NCBI GenBank assembly: GCA_902762495.1
Contig: CACWOL010000011.1
Location: 1 to 58,473, forward strand
Source of the DNA: an uncultured bacterium
Lineage (GTDB): Bacteria > Verrucomicrobiota > Lentisphaeria > Victivallales > UBA1829
Length of the DNA: 58,473 nt
Direction of reading: 5' to 3'
Part shown: in pieces, positions 8,663 to 19,447 of the stretch
Layout of the letters: each line of letters opens with the position of its first letter
Position numbering within the stretch: the first letter of the stretch is position 1
Notes under the pieces: generated by a model
Database searches by the model: none
Told to the model about the DNA's origin: nothing
The model's input: only the letters and a program-made list of their open reading frames with translations
Program-made: the position numbers and the translations under genes

Positions 8663-9670
8663 ATGAAGTTCAGATTTTCAAAATTCTTTTCGAGCGATAT
8701 CGGGATCGACCTGGGAACGGCGAACTGCCTGGTCTATGTCAAGGACCACGGCGTCGTCCTGAACGAGCCGTCCGTCGTGGCGATCCGGGACGACGGGGAT
8801 GTGACTGTCGGAATCGAGGCGAAACGCATGCTCGGACGCTGCCCGATGAACATCAAGGCCGTCCGCCCGATGAAGGCGGGCGTGATCGCCGACTTCGCCG
8901 TGACCGAGGACATGCTGCGTTATTTCATCACGAAGGCGAAAGGCTTCATGGCGCCGTACCAGCGCATCTTCCATCCCACGGTCGTCGTGGCCGTTCCCTC
9001 CGGCATCACCGAAGTCGAAAGCCGCGCCGTGCAGGACAGCGCCATGCACGCGGGCGCCGCGAAGGTCATCACCATCCCGGAACCGATGGCGTCCGCGATC
9101 GGCGTCGGCCTGCCCGTGGCGGAACCGACCGGCAGCATGATCGTCGACATCGGCGGCGGCACGACCGAAGTGGCCGTGATCTCGCTCTCCGGCATCGTGG
9201 AAATGCGCAGCTGCCGCGTGGGCGGCGACGAGATGGACTCCTCCATCATCCAGCACATGAAACGCGTGTACAATCTGCTGATCGGCGAACGCATGGCCGA
9301 AGACATCAAGATCCGCATCGGCAGCGCCTATCAGGTGCCCGACCTCGACGAATCCATGGAAGTGAAGGGGCGCGACCTCGTGTCCGGCCTCCCGAAGAGC
9401 ATCCGCGTCTCCTCGCAGGAAATCCGTACCGCCCTTCAGGAACCCATCGCCAGCATCGTCGACGCCGTGCGCTCCACGCTCGAACACTGCCCGCCGGAAC
9501 TCGCATCCGACCTCATGGACCGCGGCATCATGCTTGCGGGCGGCGGCGCTCTGATCCGCGGCCTCGACCGCCTGATCTCCGAGGAGATCAACCTTCCCGT
9601 CTTCGTGTCCGACGACCCGCTGAACGCCGTCGTGAAGGGCACCGGCGTGGTCCTTCAGGAAATGAACTGA
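8663..9670 (+). CDS. mreB: Rod-shape-determining actin homologue MreB
   Basis: A 335-residue actin-fold ATPase that forms membrane-bound filaments guiding side-wall peptidoglycan synthesis. Phosphate-1 motif DLGTANCLVY is near residue 15, phosphate-2 DIGGGTTEVAVIS near residue 165, and an adenosine-type motif LAGGGALIRGLDRL near residue 290. The N terminus (MKFRFSKFF) is amphipathic, as expected for membrane attachment. GGAGG lies 8 nt before the start. mreC and mreD are not adjacent; ruvB follows instead. Confidence 0.96.
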   Translation: MKFRFSKFFSSDIGIDLGTANCLVYVKDHGVVLNEPSVVAIRDDGDVTVGIEAKRMLGRCPMNIKAVRPMKAGVIADFAVTEDMLRYFITKAKGFMAPYQRIFHPTVVVAVPSGITEVESRAVQDSAMHAGAAKVITIPEPMASAIGVGLPVAEPTGSMIVDIGGGTTEVAVISLSGIVEMRSCRVGGDEMDSSIIQHMKRVYNLLIGERMAEDIKIRIGSAYQVPDLDESMEVKGRDLVSGLPKSIRVSSQEIRTALQEPIASIVDAVRSTLEHCPPELASDLMDRGIMLAGGGALIRGLDRLISEEINLPVFVSDDPLNAVVKGTGVVLQEMN

Positions 9671-9698
9671 GACGGCGGCATCCGGTTCCCGATCTGAA

Positions 9699-10763
<1,065 letters not shown>

Positions 10764-10799
10764 CCTCAACACATCCTGTATCCGCGCGTCCCGCCCCCA

Positions 10800-11549
10800 A
10801 TGAAAACCGACCTGATCCTCCCGTTCTACAAGCCCCATGAGGGATGGCTGAACCATCTGCTCGAATCCGTCGCGGCGCTCAAACAGGTCCTGAACGAACG
10901 CGGATCGACCCTGCGCGTGATCCTCGCCAATGACGGATCGCCGAAGTCCTGCTACCCGGACGAGGCGCTGGATGCCATTCGCGCAGCCGCCGACGAGTTT
11001 GTTTTTTCAACCTATGATGTGAACCACGGGAAGGGCTACTGCCTGCGGCACGCGGTCGCGCAGGCGGACGGCGACATTCAGATTTACACCGACGGCGATT
11101 TCCCGTTCGGCTGGCAGTGCGCCGCCGAGGCGTTCAACCGCCTGAACTCCGGCGCGGACGTCGTGATGGGCATCCGCGGCGTTGACTACGGCAATGCCCT
11201 TCACTCGCTCCGCAAGCTCATTTCCAAGGGGGTGCGCCGTCTGAACCGATTCCTGCTCGGGATGCCGGAACGCTACCTCGACACGCAGGCCGGAATGAAG
11301 GCGTTCAAAGGCGCCGGAAAACAGGCGTTTCTGGACACCACGGTCGATACGTTCCTGTTCGACACCGAGTTCATCCTGCTCGCCTGGGACCGCGGTCTCC
11401 GCATCGACACGATCCCGCTCACGCTGCGGCCCGGCCTCTCCTTCTCGAAAATGGGCTGGCGCGTGCTGTTCCGCGAGCTCGGACACTTCCTCCGCATCAT
11501 GCCCGCGCACTGGTTCCGCAAAAAAGAGCACCGTCCGGCGCAGGGCTGA
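10800..11549 (+). CDS. Family 2 glycosyltransferase (polyprenyl-phosphate type)
   Basis: A 249-residue GT-A glycosyltransferase. The N terminus has the LILPFYKPHEG nucleotide-binding strand, NDGSP follows, and TDGD supplies the DxD metal site near residue 98. The segment DTQAGMKAFKG resembles the acceptor region of dolichyl-phosphate-mannose-synthase-like enzymes. No membrane segment is evident, so the product is probably cytosolic or peripheral. The deacetylase gene starts 3 bp downstream, which suggests the pair act together on a surface glycan or glycolipid (inference). Donor sugar unknown. Confidence 0.8.
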   Translation: MKTDLILPFYKPHEGWLNHLLESVAALKQVLNERGSTLRVILANDGSPKSCYPDEALDAIRAAADEFVFSTYDVNHGKGYCLRHAVAQADGDIQIYTDGDFPFGWQCAAEAFNRLNSGADVVMGIRGVDYGNALHSLRKLISKGVRRLNRFLLGMPERYLDTQAGMKAFKGAGKQAFLDTTVDTFLFDTEFILLAWDRGLRIDTIPLTLRPGLSFSKMGWRVLFRELGHFLRIMPAHWFRKKEHRPAQG

Positions 11550-11552
11550 CCG

Positions 11553-12344
11553 ATGAAAAGCGTTCTGCTTTCGTTCGATATCGAGGAATTCGACCTGCCG
11601 ACCGAGTTCGGCGTGGAGATCTCCCGCGACGACATGTTTTCCATCGCGGGCGAGGGGACACGCCGTATTCTCCGAACCGTGAATGAAGCGGGCGCACATA
11701 CCACGTTCTTCGTGACGGCTGCATTCGCACTGGAATTCCCCGACCTCGTGCGCGAGATGAAGGCTTCCGGCCATGAGATCGCCTCGCACGGCTATTCCCA
11801 CACCACGTTCGAGCCCGCCGATCTGAAGCGTTCCCGCGCGGCGCTGGAGGAAATCATCGGATCGCCCGTCCGCGGATTCCGCATGGCGCGCCTCGCGAAG
11901 GTCGGCAAACAGGACATCCTGGACGCCGGATACGAATACGAATCCTCCCTGAACCCCGTCTGGCTGCCGGGCCGCTATAGCAACTTCACCGCGCCGCTGA
12001 AACCGTTCCGCGAGGCATGCGGCCTGTGGCAGATGCCGGTGTCCGCCCTGCCCGTGGTCCGGTTCCCGCTCTTCTGGCTTTCGTTCAAAAACCTCCCGCT
12101 GGCGCTCTACATCCCGATGGCGAAGACCGCCATGTCCGCCACCGGGTTCTTCAACATGTATTCACACCCGTGGGAATACCACGAACGCGTCGCGGAGCCC
12201 CGGTGGAAGATCCCCGGCTACATTGTGCGTCACGCCGGGGAAGCCCAGCGTCTGCGCCTGAAACGCCTCATTTCGAGCCTCGGTCGTTCCGGGACGTTCG
12301 AGACCTTCGGCGCTTACCTCGACCGGCTCCAGGCGAAACTGTAA
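11553..12344 (+). CDS. Polysaccharide deacetylase (NodB-like)
   Basis: A 263-residue carbohydrate esterase family 4 protein. SFDIEEFD supplies the catalytic and metal Asp, and SHGYSH the two zinc-binding histidines. FRMARLAK is the usual arginine motif and YSHPWEY the C-terminal motif with the catalytic His. No signal peptide is seen, so it may act on a lipid-linked intermediate at the cytoplasmic face. It is coupled to the glycosyltransferase gene upstream. The substrate cannot be read from sequence. It converges with the LRR lipoprotein gene, leaving only 9 bp between stops. Confidence 0.85.
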   Translation: MKSVLLSFDIEEFDLPTEFGVEISRDDMFSIAGEGTRRILRTVNEAGAHTTFFVTAAFALEFPDLVREMKASGHEIASHGYSHTTFEPADLKRSRAALEEIIGSPVRGFRMARLAKVGKQDILDAGYEYESSLNPVWLPGRYSNFTAPLKPFREACGLWQMPVSALPVVRFPLFWLSFKNLPLALYIPMAKTAMSATGFFNMYSHPWEYHERVAEPRWKIPGYIVRHAGEAQRLRLKRLISSLGRSGTFETFGAYLDRLQAKL

Positions 12345-12353
12345 CGGGCAGAT

Positions 12354-13253
12354 TCAGCGTTCTGCCGCTTGAGCGGCGGTGCGACGGGATTCCATTTCGC
12401 TGCGGACGGATTCCTTGCATGGGGTACCATAAAAAGCGTCGTACGCAATACTCGTCACGCCGTTTGGAATCGCGATCTCCCTCAGCGAGAAACAATTCAA
12501 AAAAGCGTGGCGTCCGATGGTCTTCAGGCTCGCGGGCAGGGAAACGCGTTCCAGTCGGCAGGAATAGAAAGCGCTGTCGCCAATGGCCTCGACCCCCTCC
12601 GGGATCGTAATCTCCTTCAGTTTACGGCACAAGCTGAACGCTTCGTCCCCGATGGCGGCATCTTCCCGCGGCGGCGCGGCGGCTTTGCCGTCCCGGTTCA
12701 GCGTGACGCTCTCCAGGGATTGAAGCCCATAGAACGCATAGGACCCAATGGCGGCGTGTACCGGAAGCACGACCGATTTCAGTTTCGGACAACGAATACG
12801 CAGGCCTATCGATTCGACATAAAAAGCATTGGCCGGAATCATATTGACCGAGTTCGGGAACACGACCGATTCCAGGTTTGCGCAATCATGGAACGCCTCA
12901 CTTCCGATCTCCGTCACACCGTCCGGGATCACCAGATCGACCGCGTTTTCGGGCGCGCGAAGGTAAACGACCTTTACCGTATCGGGCGTGGGGCTAGCGT
13001 CGTAATAGACCCGTTCCAAGCATATGAGACCTTCGGGCGGAAAGACGAACCCGTCCCTGGGCTTCATATTCGCGGACGGGGCTGTTTTCGTCGCTGAAAC
13101 TACACTGGTTTCAACGGAAGCGGATGTTTCCGGGGCCGAATCTTGTTCCTCCGGTTCCCTGCCGCAGGAGGCTAGGAACACGATCAGAACGGCGGATGCG
13201 GCGATCAGGCAGGCAAACGATGAAAAATGCTCGAAAAAAGAATGTTTGTTCAT
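12354..13253 (-). CDS. BspA-type leucine-rich-repeat lipoprotein
   Basis: A 299-residue predicted lipoprotein. A hydrophobic segment ends in the lipobox FLASC, so the mature Cys is near residue 30. A Ser/Thr/Glu linker follows (residues 31-60), then about six BspA-type repeats of the form AFxxCxxLxxVxxPxxVxxI, about residues 105-285. Such repeats often mediate binding or adhesion; the ligand here is unknown. A TATATT -10 box lies at 13304..13299 on the minus strand, but no good -35 is visible. A larger LRR protein is encoded at 35.4 kb. Confidence 0.82.
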   Translation of the reverse strand: MNKHSFFEHFSSFACLIAASAVLIVFLASCGREPEEQDSAPETSASVETSVVSATKTAPSANMKPRDGFVFPPEGLICLERVYYDASPTPDTVKVVYLRAPENAVDLVIPDGVTEIGSEAFHDCANLESVVFPNSVNMIPANAFYVESIGLRIRCPKLKSVVLPVHAAIGSYAFYGLQSLESVTLNRDGKAAAPPREDAAIGDEAFSLCRKLKEITIPEGVEAIGDSAFYSCRLERVSLPASLKTIGRHAFLNCFSLREIAIPNGVTSIAYDAFYGTPCKESVRSEMESRRTAAQAAER

Positions 13254-13390
13254 ATTGGACCCCTCTTGTTGGCAGGTCGGCAGATTATCTTTTTCACTAA
13301 TATAACGCCTCCTTTCCGTCTATTATTGCATCAATTCCTCCCCCTTACAAGAAAGAAAAGAAAAAAGTAGGCGGGAAAACCCGGAAACAA

Positions 13391-13430
13391 CATCCGTCAA
13401 AGCATCCGTCATTCCGTCGTCATTCCGTCA
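13391..13430. repeat. Short direct repeats built on TCCGTC
   Basis: CATCCGTCA occurs at 13391 and 13403, and CATTCCGTC at 13410 and 13421. The units lie in AT-rich non-coding sequence. No function is evident. Confidence 0.6.
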
Positions 13431-13504
13431 TATCTTTGATTTGAAAGCTGTTGCATTCTTGCCTTCATCATTTTCATGATAATGGCAAAGAACTGATAAA
13501 ACGA

Positions 13505-13557
13505 CAAAAAAAAGCCCCGGAATCCTGTTTTTCTCAAGGTTCCGGAGCGTTTTTTTC
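13505..13557 (-). terminator. Hairpin terminator of ackA
   Basis: A GC-rich stem (GCCCCGGAATCC pairing with GGTTCCGGAGC) has T runs on both strands, so it can act in both directions. It lies about 45 bp after the ackA stop. Confidence 0.8.
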
Positions 13558-13602
13558 GATAAACTCCGTGCCCGAGCGGAGCCGGACACTACTGCTAGTC
13601 TC

Positions 13603-14811
13603 TTAGAGACCGAGGGTCTTGACGGTCTCGAGGGCGATCATCAGCTCTTCGTTAGTGGGCATGACGATTGCCTTCCAGCTGCTGTCGTCGGTGGAGATAA
13701 CGCCGGCCTTGCCGAAGCATTCGTTGTTCTTCGCGTCGTCGCACTTGATGCCGAGGCAGGCGATGCCGTCGAGAATGGCCTTGCGTTCCGGGATGGAGTG
13801 TTCGCCGATGCCGCCGGTGAAGACGATGGCGTCCGCGCCGCCGAGGAGCACGTAGTAGGAGCCGATGTACTTGACGATGCGGCGGATGAACATCTTGAGG
13901 GCGAGGGCGGCGTCCTTGTTGCCGGAGTCGGCCGCGTTCACGATGTCGCGCATGTCGCCGCTGCCGATGCCGCCGATGGCGAGGAGGCCGGACTTCTTGT
14001 TCAGGATGGTGTCGACTTCCTTAGCCGTGTTGCCGACCTCGACCATGCGGAGAACGGCGGCGGGGTCCATGTCGCCGCTGCGGGTGCCCATCATGAGGCC
14101 CTCGAGCGGGGTGAGGCCCATGGTGGTGTCGATGACCTTGCCGTTCTTGACGGCGGCCATGCTGCAGCCGTTGCCGAGGTGGCAGGTAATGATCGTGATG
14201 TCTTCGGGCTTCTTGCCGAGGAATTCGGCGGTGGAGAGGGTCACGAAACGATGGCTGGTGCCGTGGAAACCGTACTTGCGGATGCCGTACTTCTTGTAGA
14301 ACTCCATCGGGATCGCGTAGAGGTAGGCCTCCGGGGGCATGGTCTGGTGGAACTGCGTGTCGAAGACGGCGACGTTCGGGACGCCGGCGAAAATCTCCTC
14401 GCAGGCTTCGATGCCGCTGAGGTTGGCGGGGTTGTGGAGCGGTCCCAGCGGGATGCACTCGCGGATGATGTCCTTGACCGCTTCATCGACCTTGACCGGG
14501 GCGGTGATCTTTTCGCCGCCGTGGAGCACGCGGTGACCGATGGCCTTGACTTCGGACAGGCTCTTCAGGACGCCGATCTGGGGATCGACGAGCTTGGCGC
14601 AGACCGCGCGGAGACCGTCGGAGTGGTTCTTCACGCCTTCGGGGGATTCTTCGAACTTGAAACCGTCCGGACGCTTGATGATGAGGTTCGGAGTGGGGGT
14701 GCCGACGCGCTCCACGAGGCCGGATGCGATGACGGTGTTGCCGCCGTTTTCCATCTCGAAGAGGGTGAATTTGAGGGAGGAGCTGCCGGAGTTGATCACG
14801 AGAATTTTCAT
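13603..14811 (-). CDS. ackA: Acetate kinase
   Basis: A 402-residue ASKHA-fold kinase that interconverts acetate plus ATP and acetyl phosphate plus ADP. Motifs in order are NSGSSSLKF at the N terminus, VFDTQFHQTMP, YGFHGTSHRFV, HLGNGCS and DTTMGLTPLEGLMMGTRSGD. Length is standard. The start is ATG 14811 (MKILVINSG); the frame continues upstream through the promoter and is not coding there. A promoter is at 14858..14886 and a strong terminator follows, so it is monocistronic. No phosphotransacetylase gene is adjacent. Confidence 0.97.
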   Translation of the reverse strand: MKILVINSGSSSLKFTLFEMENGGNTVIASGLVERVGTPTPNLIIKRPDGFKFEESPEGVKNHSDGLRAVCAKLVDPQIGVLKSLSEVKAIGHRVLHGGEKITAPVKVDEAVKDIIRECIPLGPLHNPANLSGIEACEEIFAGVPNVAVFDTQFHQTMPPEAYLYAIPMEFYKKYGIRKYGFHGTSHRFVTLSTAEFLGKKPEDITIITCHLGNGCSMAAVKNGKVIDTTMGLTPLEGLMMGTRSGDMDPAAVLRMVEVGNTAKEVDTILNKKSGLLAIGGIGSGDMRDIVNAADSGNKDAALALKMFIRRIVKYIGSYYVLLGGADAIVFTGGIGEHSIPERKAILDGIACLGIKCDDAKNNECFGKAGVISTDDSSWKAIVMPTNEELMIALETVKTLGL

Positions 14812-14857
14812 GCGGAATCCTTTATGGTTTCGGGGTTTAAAATCGAAGAAAGTAAAT

Positions 14858-14886
14858 AATATAGCATTATTCTTTGGAAAATGCAA
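14858..14886 (-). promoter_or_regulatory. Promoter of ackA
   Basis: Read on the minus strand: -35 TTGCAT (14886..14881), a 17-bp spacer and -10 TATATT (14863..14858). Confidence 0.75.
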
Positions 14887-14892
14887 GGAAAA

Positions 14893-14904
14893 GGAACATG
14901 TTCC
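14893..14904. promoter_or_regulatory. Palindrome upstream of the ackA promoter
   Basis: GGAACATGTTCC is a perfect 12-bp palindrome 6 bp beyond the -35 box. Its position suits a regulator binding site, but no regulator is known and one palindrome can arise by chance. Confidence 0.3.
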
Positions 14905-14943
14905 ATGCGTTTTTCCAAAGGAAAACAGTGCGAAAAAGACGGA

Positions 14944-15576
14944 TCAGCGCGGAAAATACAGCAGAAGCGGCGCACGCCCGTCGAACACGAGCGAAAACTC
15001 CGGCGCGACCGTCTCGTTCAGCGTGCCGCACCACCAGAAGGGCAGGCGGAGCTTGTCGAGCGGATACTTCAGGCCGGACGCCGTGACCGGCATTTCCGGG
15101 TGGAAACTGAAGATCGAAACCTTCGTGCCGACCGGGCGGTGGAACGAGGCGGATTTCAGGACGGGCAGGAACGTGCCGTAATCGGTCTCCATGCGGACGT
15201 CGGCACCGGCGGCGGCGAACATCGGGAGCAGGGAGGCGTTGCCGAGCAGATGGTCTTCGCGGCGGCCCCCTGCCCCGAGGATCACGATGGTGCGCCACCC
15301 GCGCGCCATGCACGCACGGAACGCCTTCGAAAGGTCGTTCGTCTCCTGTTCGGACTCATGGATAAGGCGCTTGCCGAAACGTTTCTTCAAAGCGGGGTCG
15401 AGGCTGTCCAGATCGCCGACCACAAGATCGGGTTCCAGTCCGGCACGGAGCAGCGCGGACGCGGCACCGTCGCAACAGACGATCCGTGCGGCGGCGCGAA
15501 GCGTCTCCAGCAGGCATTTGCGGCGGGGGAAACTGCCGTTCGCCAGGATGACCGTGTAATCAGCTGAACCGCCCAC
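14944..15576 (-). CDS. thiN: Thiamine pyrophosphokinase
   Basis: A 210-residue enzyme that converts thiamine plus ATP to thiamine diphosphate. The core motifs are CCDGAASALL, PDLVVGDLDSLD, ETNDLSKAF and GAGGRREDHLLGN, which form the ATP and thiamine sites. I chose GTG 15576 because GGAGG lies 5 nt upstream and the arnD stop is 20 bp before it. The frame is open upstream through arnD, but that part has the wrong composition and is not coding. Its place at the end of the arn operon is probably fortuitous co-transcription. Confidence 0.88.
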   Translation of the reverse strand: MGGSADYTVILANGSFPRRKCLLETLRAAARIVCCDGAASALLRAGLEPDLVVGDLDSLDPALKKRFGKRLIHESEQETNDLSKAFRACMARGWRTIVILGAGGRREDHLLGNASLLPMFAAAGADVRMETDYGTFLPVLKSASFHRPVGTKVSIFSFHPEMPVTASGLKYPLDKLRLPFWWCGTLNETVAPEFSLVFDGRAPLLLYFPR

Positions 15577-15596
15577 AATGGCCTCCAAAACACGTT

Positions 15597-16484
15597 TTAT
15601 TCGGATTGCAGCGCCATCCAGCCCTCGCGCCCCGGCAGTACGCCGGACCGGATGGAACCGGACGGGATCGCGGAGATGTCCTGCGGCAGCAGGTCGCCCG
15701 GTGCGCAAATCTCGATCCCGCGCGCCTTCGCCATGCTCAGGAAGTCGTCGAAGAGGTCGGCGCAGATGCCGCCCTCGGCCTCGGCGTGGATGGTCAGCAG
15801 GTTCATGCCGTCGGGCGAGGCTGTGGCGAGGAGGCGTTCGTTGTAGTTTTCGCGCGTGACGCCGTCGCGGCCGAGCAGTTCGTCGTAGGTCGGCATGTTG
15901 AGCGGAATCTGCGGCGTTTCGAGCTGTTTGCCGTCCACGACCGGACGGAAGATGGAGCTGCCGCGGCAGTCGCTGTTGTAGCGGAAATGGAACGTCTCCT
16001 TGGCGGCGAGCACGGCATCGGTGGTCTTCCAGCCGGGGGAGGCGGAGCAGATGGGCGGCTTGCCGGTGATGCGTTCGATCTCGCCGTACGCAAGGCGCAG
16101 ATGTTTCAGGATCAGCTCGGGGGAGAACGACGCGATGCGGTTCTGCCACTTGCAGTGGTCCCAGGCGTGAAGCCCGATCTCATGCCCGGCGGCGGCGCAG
16201 TCGCGCAGAACCTGTTCGTTGCGCCGTCCGATCGCCGGGCCGGGCCAGGCGGTCCCCATGAGGAGGATGTCCATGCCGTACAGCCCGGGGGCGTTCGTGC
16301 GGAGCATCTTGAACAGGAAGGTCGGCTTCAGCAGACGCCACAGGTTGCGCCCCATATTGTCCGGGCCGACCGAGAAGAAATACGCCGCGCGGACGCCGTG
16401 CTTGTCCATGGTGCGCAGGAGCGAGGGGACGCCCCTGCGCGTACCCCGGAACGTATCGACGTCTACGCGGATGGCGATCTTCAT
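15597..16484 (-). CDS. arnD: 4-deoxy-4-formamido-L-arabinose-phosphoundecaprenol deformylase
   Basis: A 295-residue polysaccharide-deacetylase-fold enzyme that removes the formyl group from undecaprenyl-phosphate-4-formamido-arabinose. RVDVDTFRG holds the catalytic/metal Asp, and GLHAWDH the zinc-binding histidines. [10 protein letters not shown] and [11 protein letters not shown] match conserved ArnD regions. Identification as ArnD rather than a generic deacetylase rests on both motifs and its place directly behind arnA (4-nt ATGA overlap). Confidence 0.93.
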   Translation of the reverse strand: MKIAIRVDVDTFRGTRRGVPSLLRTMDKHGVRAAYFFSVGPDNMGRNLWRLLKPTFLFKMLRTNAPGLYGMDILLMGTAWPGPAIGRRNEQVLRDCAAAGHEIGLHAWDHCKWQNRIASFSPELILKHLRLAYGEIERITGKPPICSASPGWKTTDAVLAAKETFHFRYNSDCRGSSIFRPVVDGKQLETPQIPLNMPTYDELLGRDGVTRENYNERLLATASPDGMNLLTIHAEAEGGICADLFDDFLSMAKARGIEICAPGDLLPQDISAIPSGSIRSGVLPGREGWMALQSE

Positions 16485-18472
16485 TTCTTGATCCCGAATT
16501 CGCCGGAGGAAATGGCCTGCTGGAGGAAGAAGTCGAGCGTCTGCTTGATGGATTCGCGCAGAGGCACGACGGGCTTCCAGCCGCAGTACTTCATGGCGTT
16601 GCGGATGCTGGGCTTGCGGTGCTGGCAGTCCTGGTAGCCCGCGCCGTAGAAGGTGCCGCTTTCGACTTCCTTGCAGCCGGCGAACGGCGGGAATTTCTTG
16701 CGGAGCGGGTGCTCGTTGAAGAGTTCGACGAGAATCTCGGCGAGCTCCTTGATGCTGGCTTCGTTATCGGGATTGCCGATATTGATGATCTTGCCGTCGC
16801 AGAGGCCGTCCTTGTTCTCGATGATGCGGAACAGGCACTCGATGCCGTCTGTCACGTGCGTGAAGCAGCGTTTCTGCGCGCCGCCGTCGATGAGCAGGAT
16901 CGGGTTGCCCTGCACCAGGTTCAGGATGAGCTGGGTGATGGCGCGGGAGCTGCCGATGCGGGCGGAGGAGAGCGAGTCGAGCTTCGGGCCCATCCAGTTG
17001 AACGGGCGGAAGAGGGTGAACTTGAGGCCGCGGGACGCGCCGTAAGCCCAAATCACGCGGTCAAGCATCTGCTTGCTGCAGGAGTAGATCCAGCGCTGCA
17101 TGCGGATCGGGCCGAGGATGAGGCGGGAGTTGTCCTCGTCGAAGTTCTCGTCGTCGCACATGGCGTAGACTTCGGAGGTGGAGGGGAAGATGATGCGCTT
17201 GTTGTACTTGGCGCAGTAGCGGACGATCTTCAGGTTCTCCTCGAAGTCGAGTTCGAAGACGCGGAGCGGATTGCGCGTGTACTCGATCGGGGTGGCGATG
17301 GCGACCAGCGGCAGGACCACGTCGCACTTGCGGACGTGGTATTCGATCCACTCGTGGTTGATCTGCACGTCGCCCTCGAAGAAGTGGAAGTCGGGATGGG
17401 AGAGCAGGTCGGTGATGTATCCGCTGCGGAGGTCCATGCCGTACACCTCGTAGTTGCCGTCTTCGAGCAGACGCTTGCTGATGGCGCTGCCGATGAAGCC
17501 GTTCACGCCCAGGATCAGCACGCTCTTCTTGCGTTTCGGGCCGACGACCGGGGAATTGGTCAGGATCATCTTCGGAGTGAAACGGCTGTCCGCGGCGAGC
17601 TGTTCGCCGGTCGTGTACAGGCCACCGTCCTTCTGCGCGAAGTTCACCTGCACGGCGCCCTTGCCGCAGGCAATCACGAACGGGGCGGTGGAGACGATGG
17701 TGCCGGCCGGGGCTTTCTTCTTCAGCGGCACGACGGAAACGTCCCAGATGAAGTATTTCTGGGCGGCGATGAACGTGAACGCACCGGGGAAGGGACGGGT
17801 CACGCCGCGCACGAGGTTGCGGACGGAGACGGCGTCCTTCGTCCAGTCGATGAGGCCGTCGGCGGGGCAACGATGCCCAAAGTAGGTGGCCTGCTTTTCA
17901 TCCTGCTTCTTGCCTTTGGCCTTGCCCGCGAGCACGGAGGGCAGGACCTTTTTGAGCATCTTTTCGGCGGCGGCGGCGGCCTTCAGGTGGGCGTCCTTCG
18001 CGGTGTCGGAATCCGCGATCGCGAACTTCTCCTGCGCCACGATGTCGCCGGCGTCGACCTTCGCGGTCATCTTGTGGAGCGTCACGCCGGATTCCTTTTC
18101 GCCGTTGATGACGGCCCAGTTCAGCGGGGCGCATCCGCGGTATTTCGGGAGGAGCGAGCCGTGGAGGTTGAACGCGCCCTTCTTCGGGATGGCGAGGATG
18201 TCCTTGCCGATGACCTTGCGGTAGTAGAACGAGAAGATGAAGTCGGGAGCCATCTTCTTGATGCGTCCGGCCCAGAGCGGGTGGTTGACGTCCTCGGGCG
18301 CGAAGACCGGAATGCCGAGGGCGGCGGCGGTTTCGGCGACGGAACGGAACCAGAGGTTTTCGTTGGGATCGTCAGCGTGGGTGAAGACGGCCTGGATGGT
18401 CACGCCGGCCTTGACGAGCTGTTCGATGCCGATGCAGCCGATGTTGTTGTAAGCGAAGACGACAGCTTTCAT
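16481..18472 (-). CDS. arnA: Bifunctional UDP-glucuronate decarboxylase / UDP-4-amino-arabinose formyltransferase
   Basis: A 663-residue two-domain enzyme. The N-terminal formyltransferase domain (about 1-305) has Asn102, His104 and Asp140 in [10 protein letters not shown] and KVDAGD. The C-terminal NAD-dependent decarboxylase (about 315-663) has GVNGFIG (322-328), Ser433 and Glu434 in STSE, Tyr463 and Lys467 in YSCSK, and Arg619. As I recall the E. coli ArnA literature, these positions coincide with its catalytic residues, so the protein appears colinear with the enterobacterial enzyme. It makes UDP-4-keto-pentose and later N-formylates the amino sugar. It sits 6 bp after arnC. Confidence 0.97.
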   Translation of the reverse strand: MKAVVFAYNNIGCIGIEQLVKAGVTIQAVFTHADDPNENLWFRSVAETAAALGIPVFAPEDVNHPLWAGRIKKMAPDFIFSFYYRKVIGKDILAIPKKGAFNLHGSLLPKYRGCAPLNWAVINGEKESGVTLHKMTAKVDAGDIVAQEKFAIADSDTAKDAHLKAAAAAEKMLKKVLPSVLAGKAKGKKQDEKQATYFGHRCPADGLIDWTKDAVSVRNLVRGVTRPFPGAFTFIAAQKYFIWDVSVVPLKKKAPAGTIVSTAPFVIACGKGAVQVNFAQKDGGLYTTGEQLAADSRFTPKMILTNSPVVGPKRKKSVLILGVNGFIGSAISKRLLEDGNYEVYGMDLRSGYITDLLSHPDFHFFEGDVQINHEWIEYHVRKCDVVLPLVAIATPIEYTRNPLRVFELDFEENLKIVRYCAKYNKRIIFPSTSEVYAMCDDENFDEDNSRLILGPIRMQRWIYSCSKQMLDRVIWAYGASRGLKFTLFRPFNWMGPKLDSLSSARIGSSRAITQLILNLVQGNPILLIDGGAQKRCFTHVTDGIECLFRIIENKDGLCDGKIINIGNPDNEASIKELAEILVELFNEHPLRKKFPPFAGCKEVESGTFYGAGYQDCQHRKPSIRNAMKYCGWKPVVPLRESIKQTLDFFLQQAISSGEFGIKK

Positions 18473-18478
18473 ACGGTG

Positions 18479-19447
18479 TCACTCCTGTTCTTTGGGTTGG
18501 GTATTGTTTTTGCGATGAATTGATTCGATGAAGAATTGAGGGCGGGCGCGCGAGTTCAGGTGGATTTTGCCGATATACTCGCCCATGAGCCCCATGGACG
18601 CGAACTGCATGCCGATGAGCACGAAGACGACCGCGAACAGCGCGAACGTGCCTCCAAAGCCCCAGTCCTTGTCGAGCTGGGAGCGGATGAAAACGTAGAG
18701 GCCGAACAGCACGCCGAACGCGCCGACGCCGAACCCGAAGAAGGTCAGCAGACGCAGCGGGAACGTGCTGGTGCCGGTCAGCAGGTCGTACTGGAGCGCG
18801 ATGAGCTTCATCACGCTGTACTTGGACTCGCCCGCGGCGCGTTCGGCATGCTTCACGTGCACCTCGACCGACTTGCGCGCGTAGGTCATGGCGAGCATCG
18901 GGATGAACTTGCCGTTCTCATGGCACAGCAGGACCGCGTCCACGACGTTCCGGCTGTAGCCGCGGAGCATGCAGCCGTAGTCGGTCATGGTCTTGCCGTT
19001 GCAGAGCTTGCGGACCATGAGGTTGACCATCTTCGAGCCGACCTTGCGGAACAGCGTGTCCTGGCGGTTTTCGCGGATGGAGCCGACCACGTCGTAGCCC
19101 TCGCGAAGCTTTTCGAGGAGCTTGTATATTTCCTCCGGCGGGTTCTGGAGGTCGGCGTCCAGCGTGACGACGTACTTGCCGCGGGAGGTCTGGAATCCGG
19201 CTGTCACGGCGGCGTGCTGGCCGAAGTTCGAGGTCAGGATCACGCCCACGATGCGCGGGTCCTTCTGCGACGCCTCAATAATCATTTCCATGCTGCGGTC
19301 GGCGCTGCCGTCGTCCACCAGGATGATCTCGGTCGTGCAATCCAGCTTGTCGCAGGCCGCGGTCGTGCGGGCGATGAGCTCGGTCAGGTTTTCCTCCTCG
19401 TTGTAGACCGGGATGACGAGGGAAAGTTCGATTTCGGGCGTTGTCAT
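18479..19447 (-). CDS. arnC: Undecaprenyl-phosphate 4-deoxy-4-formamido-L-arabinose transferase
   Basis: A 322-residue family 2 glycosyltransferase. LSLVIPVYNEEENL and VDDGSADRS are at the N terminus and TLDADLQNPPEE gives the DxD motif. Two C-terminal membrane helices lie at about residues 230-300. It moves formamido-arabinose from UDP to undecaprenyl phosphate. The ATG overlaps the arnT stop by 4 nt. A DPMS-like enzyme would look similar, but the operon makes ArnC the best call. Confidence 0.93.
   Translation of the reverse strand: MTTPEIELSLVIPVYNEEENLTELIARTTAACDKLDCTTEIILVDDGSADRSMEMIIEASQKDPRIVGVILTSNFGQHAAVTAGFQTSRGKYVVTLDADLQNPPEEIYKLLEKLREGYDVVGSIRENRQDTLFRKVGSKMVNLMVRKLCNGKTMTDYGCMLRGYSRNVVDAVLLCHENGKFIPMLAMTYARKSVEVHVKHAERAAGESKYSVMKLIALQYDLLTGTSTFPLRLLTFFGFGVGAFGVLFGLYVFIRSQLDKDWGFGGTFALFAVVFVLIGMQFASMGLMGEYIGKIHLNSRARPQFFIESIHRKNNTQPKEQE

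Larger units (their letters stand above)
13254..13602. other. Intergenic region between LRR lipoprotein and ackA
   Basis: It holds the -10 box of the LRR lipoprotein gene, a short run of direct repeats (13391..13430) and a hairpin terminator behind ackA (13505..13557). I see no coding potential. Confidence 0.6.
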
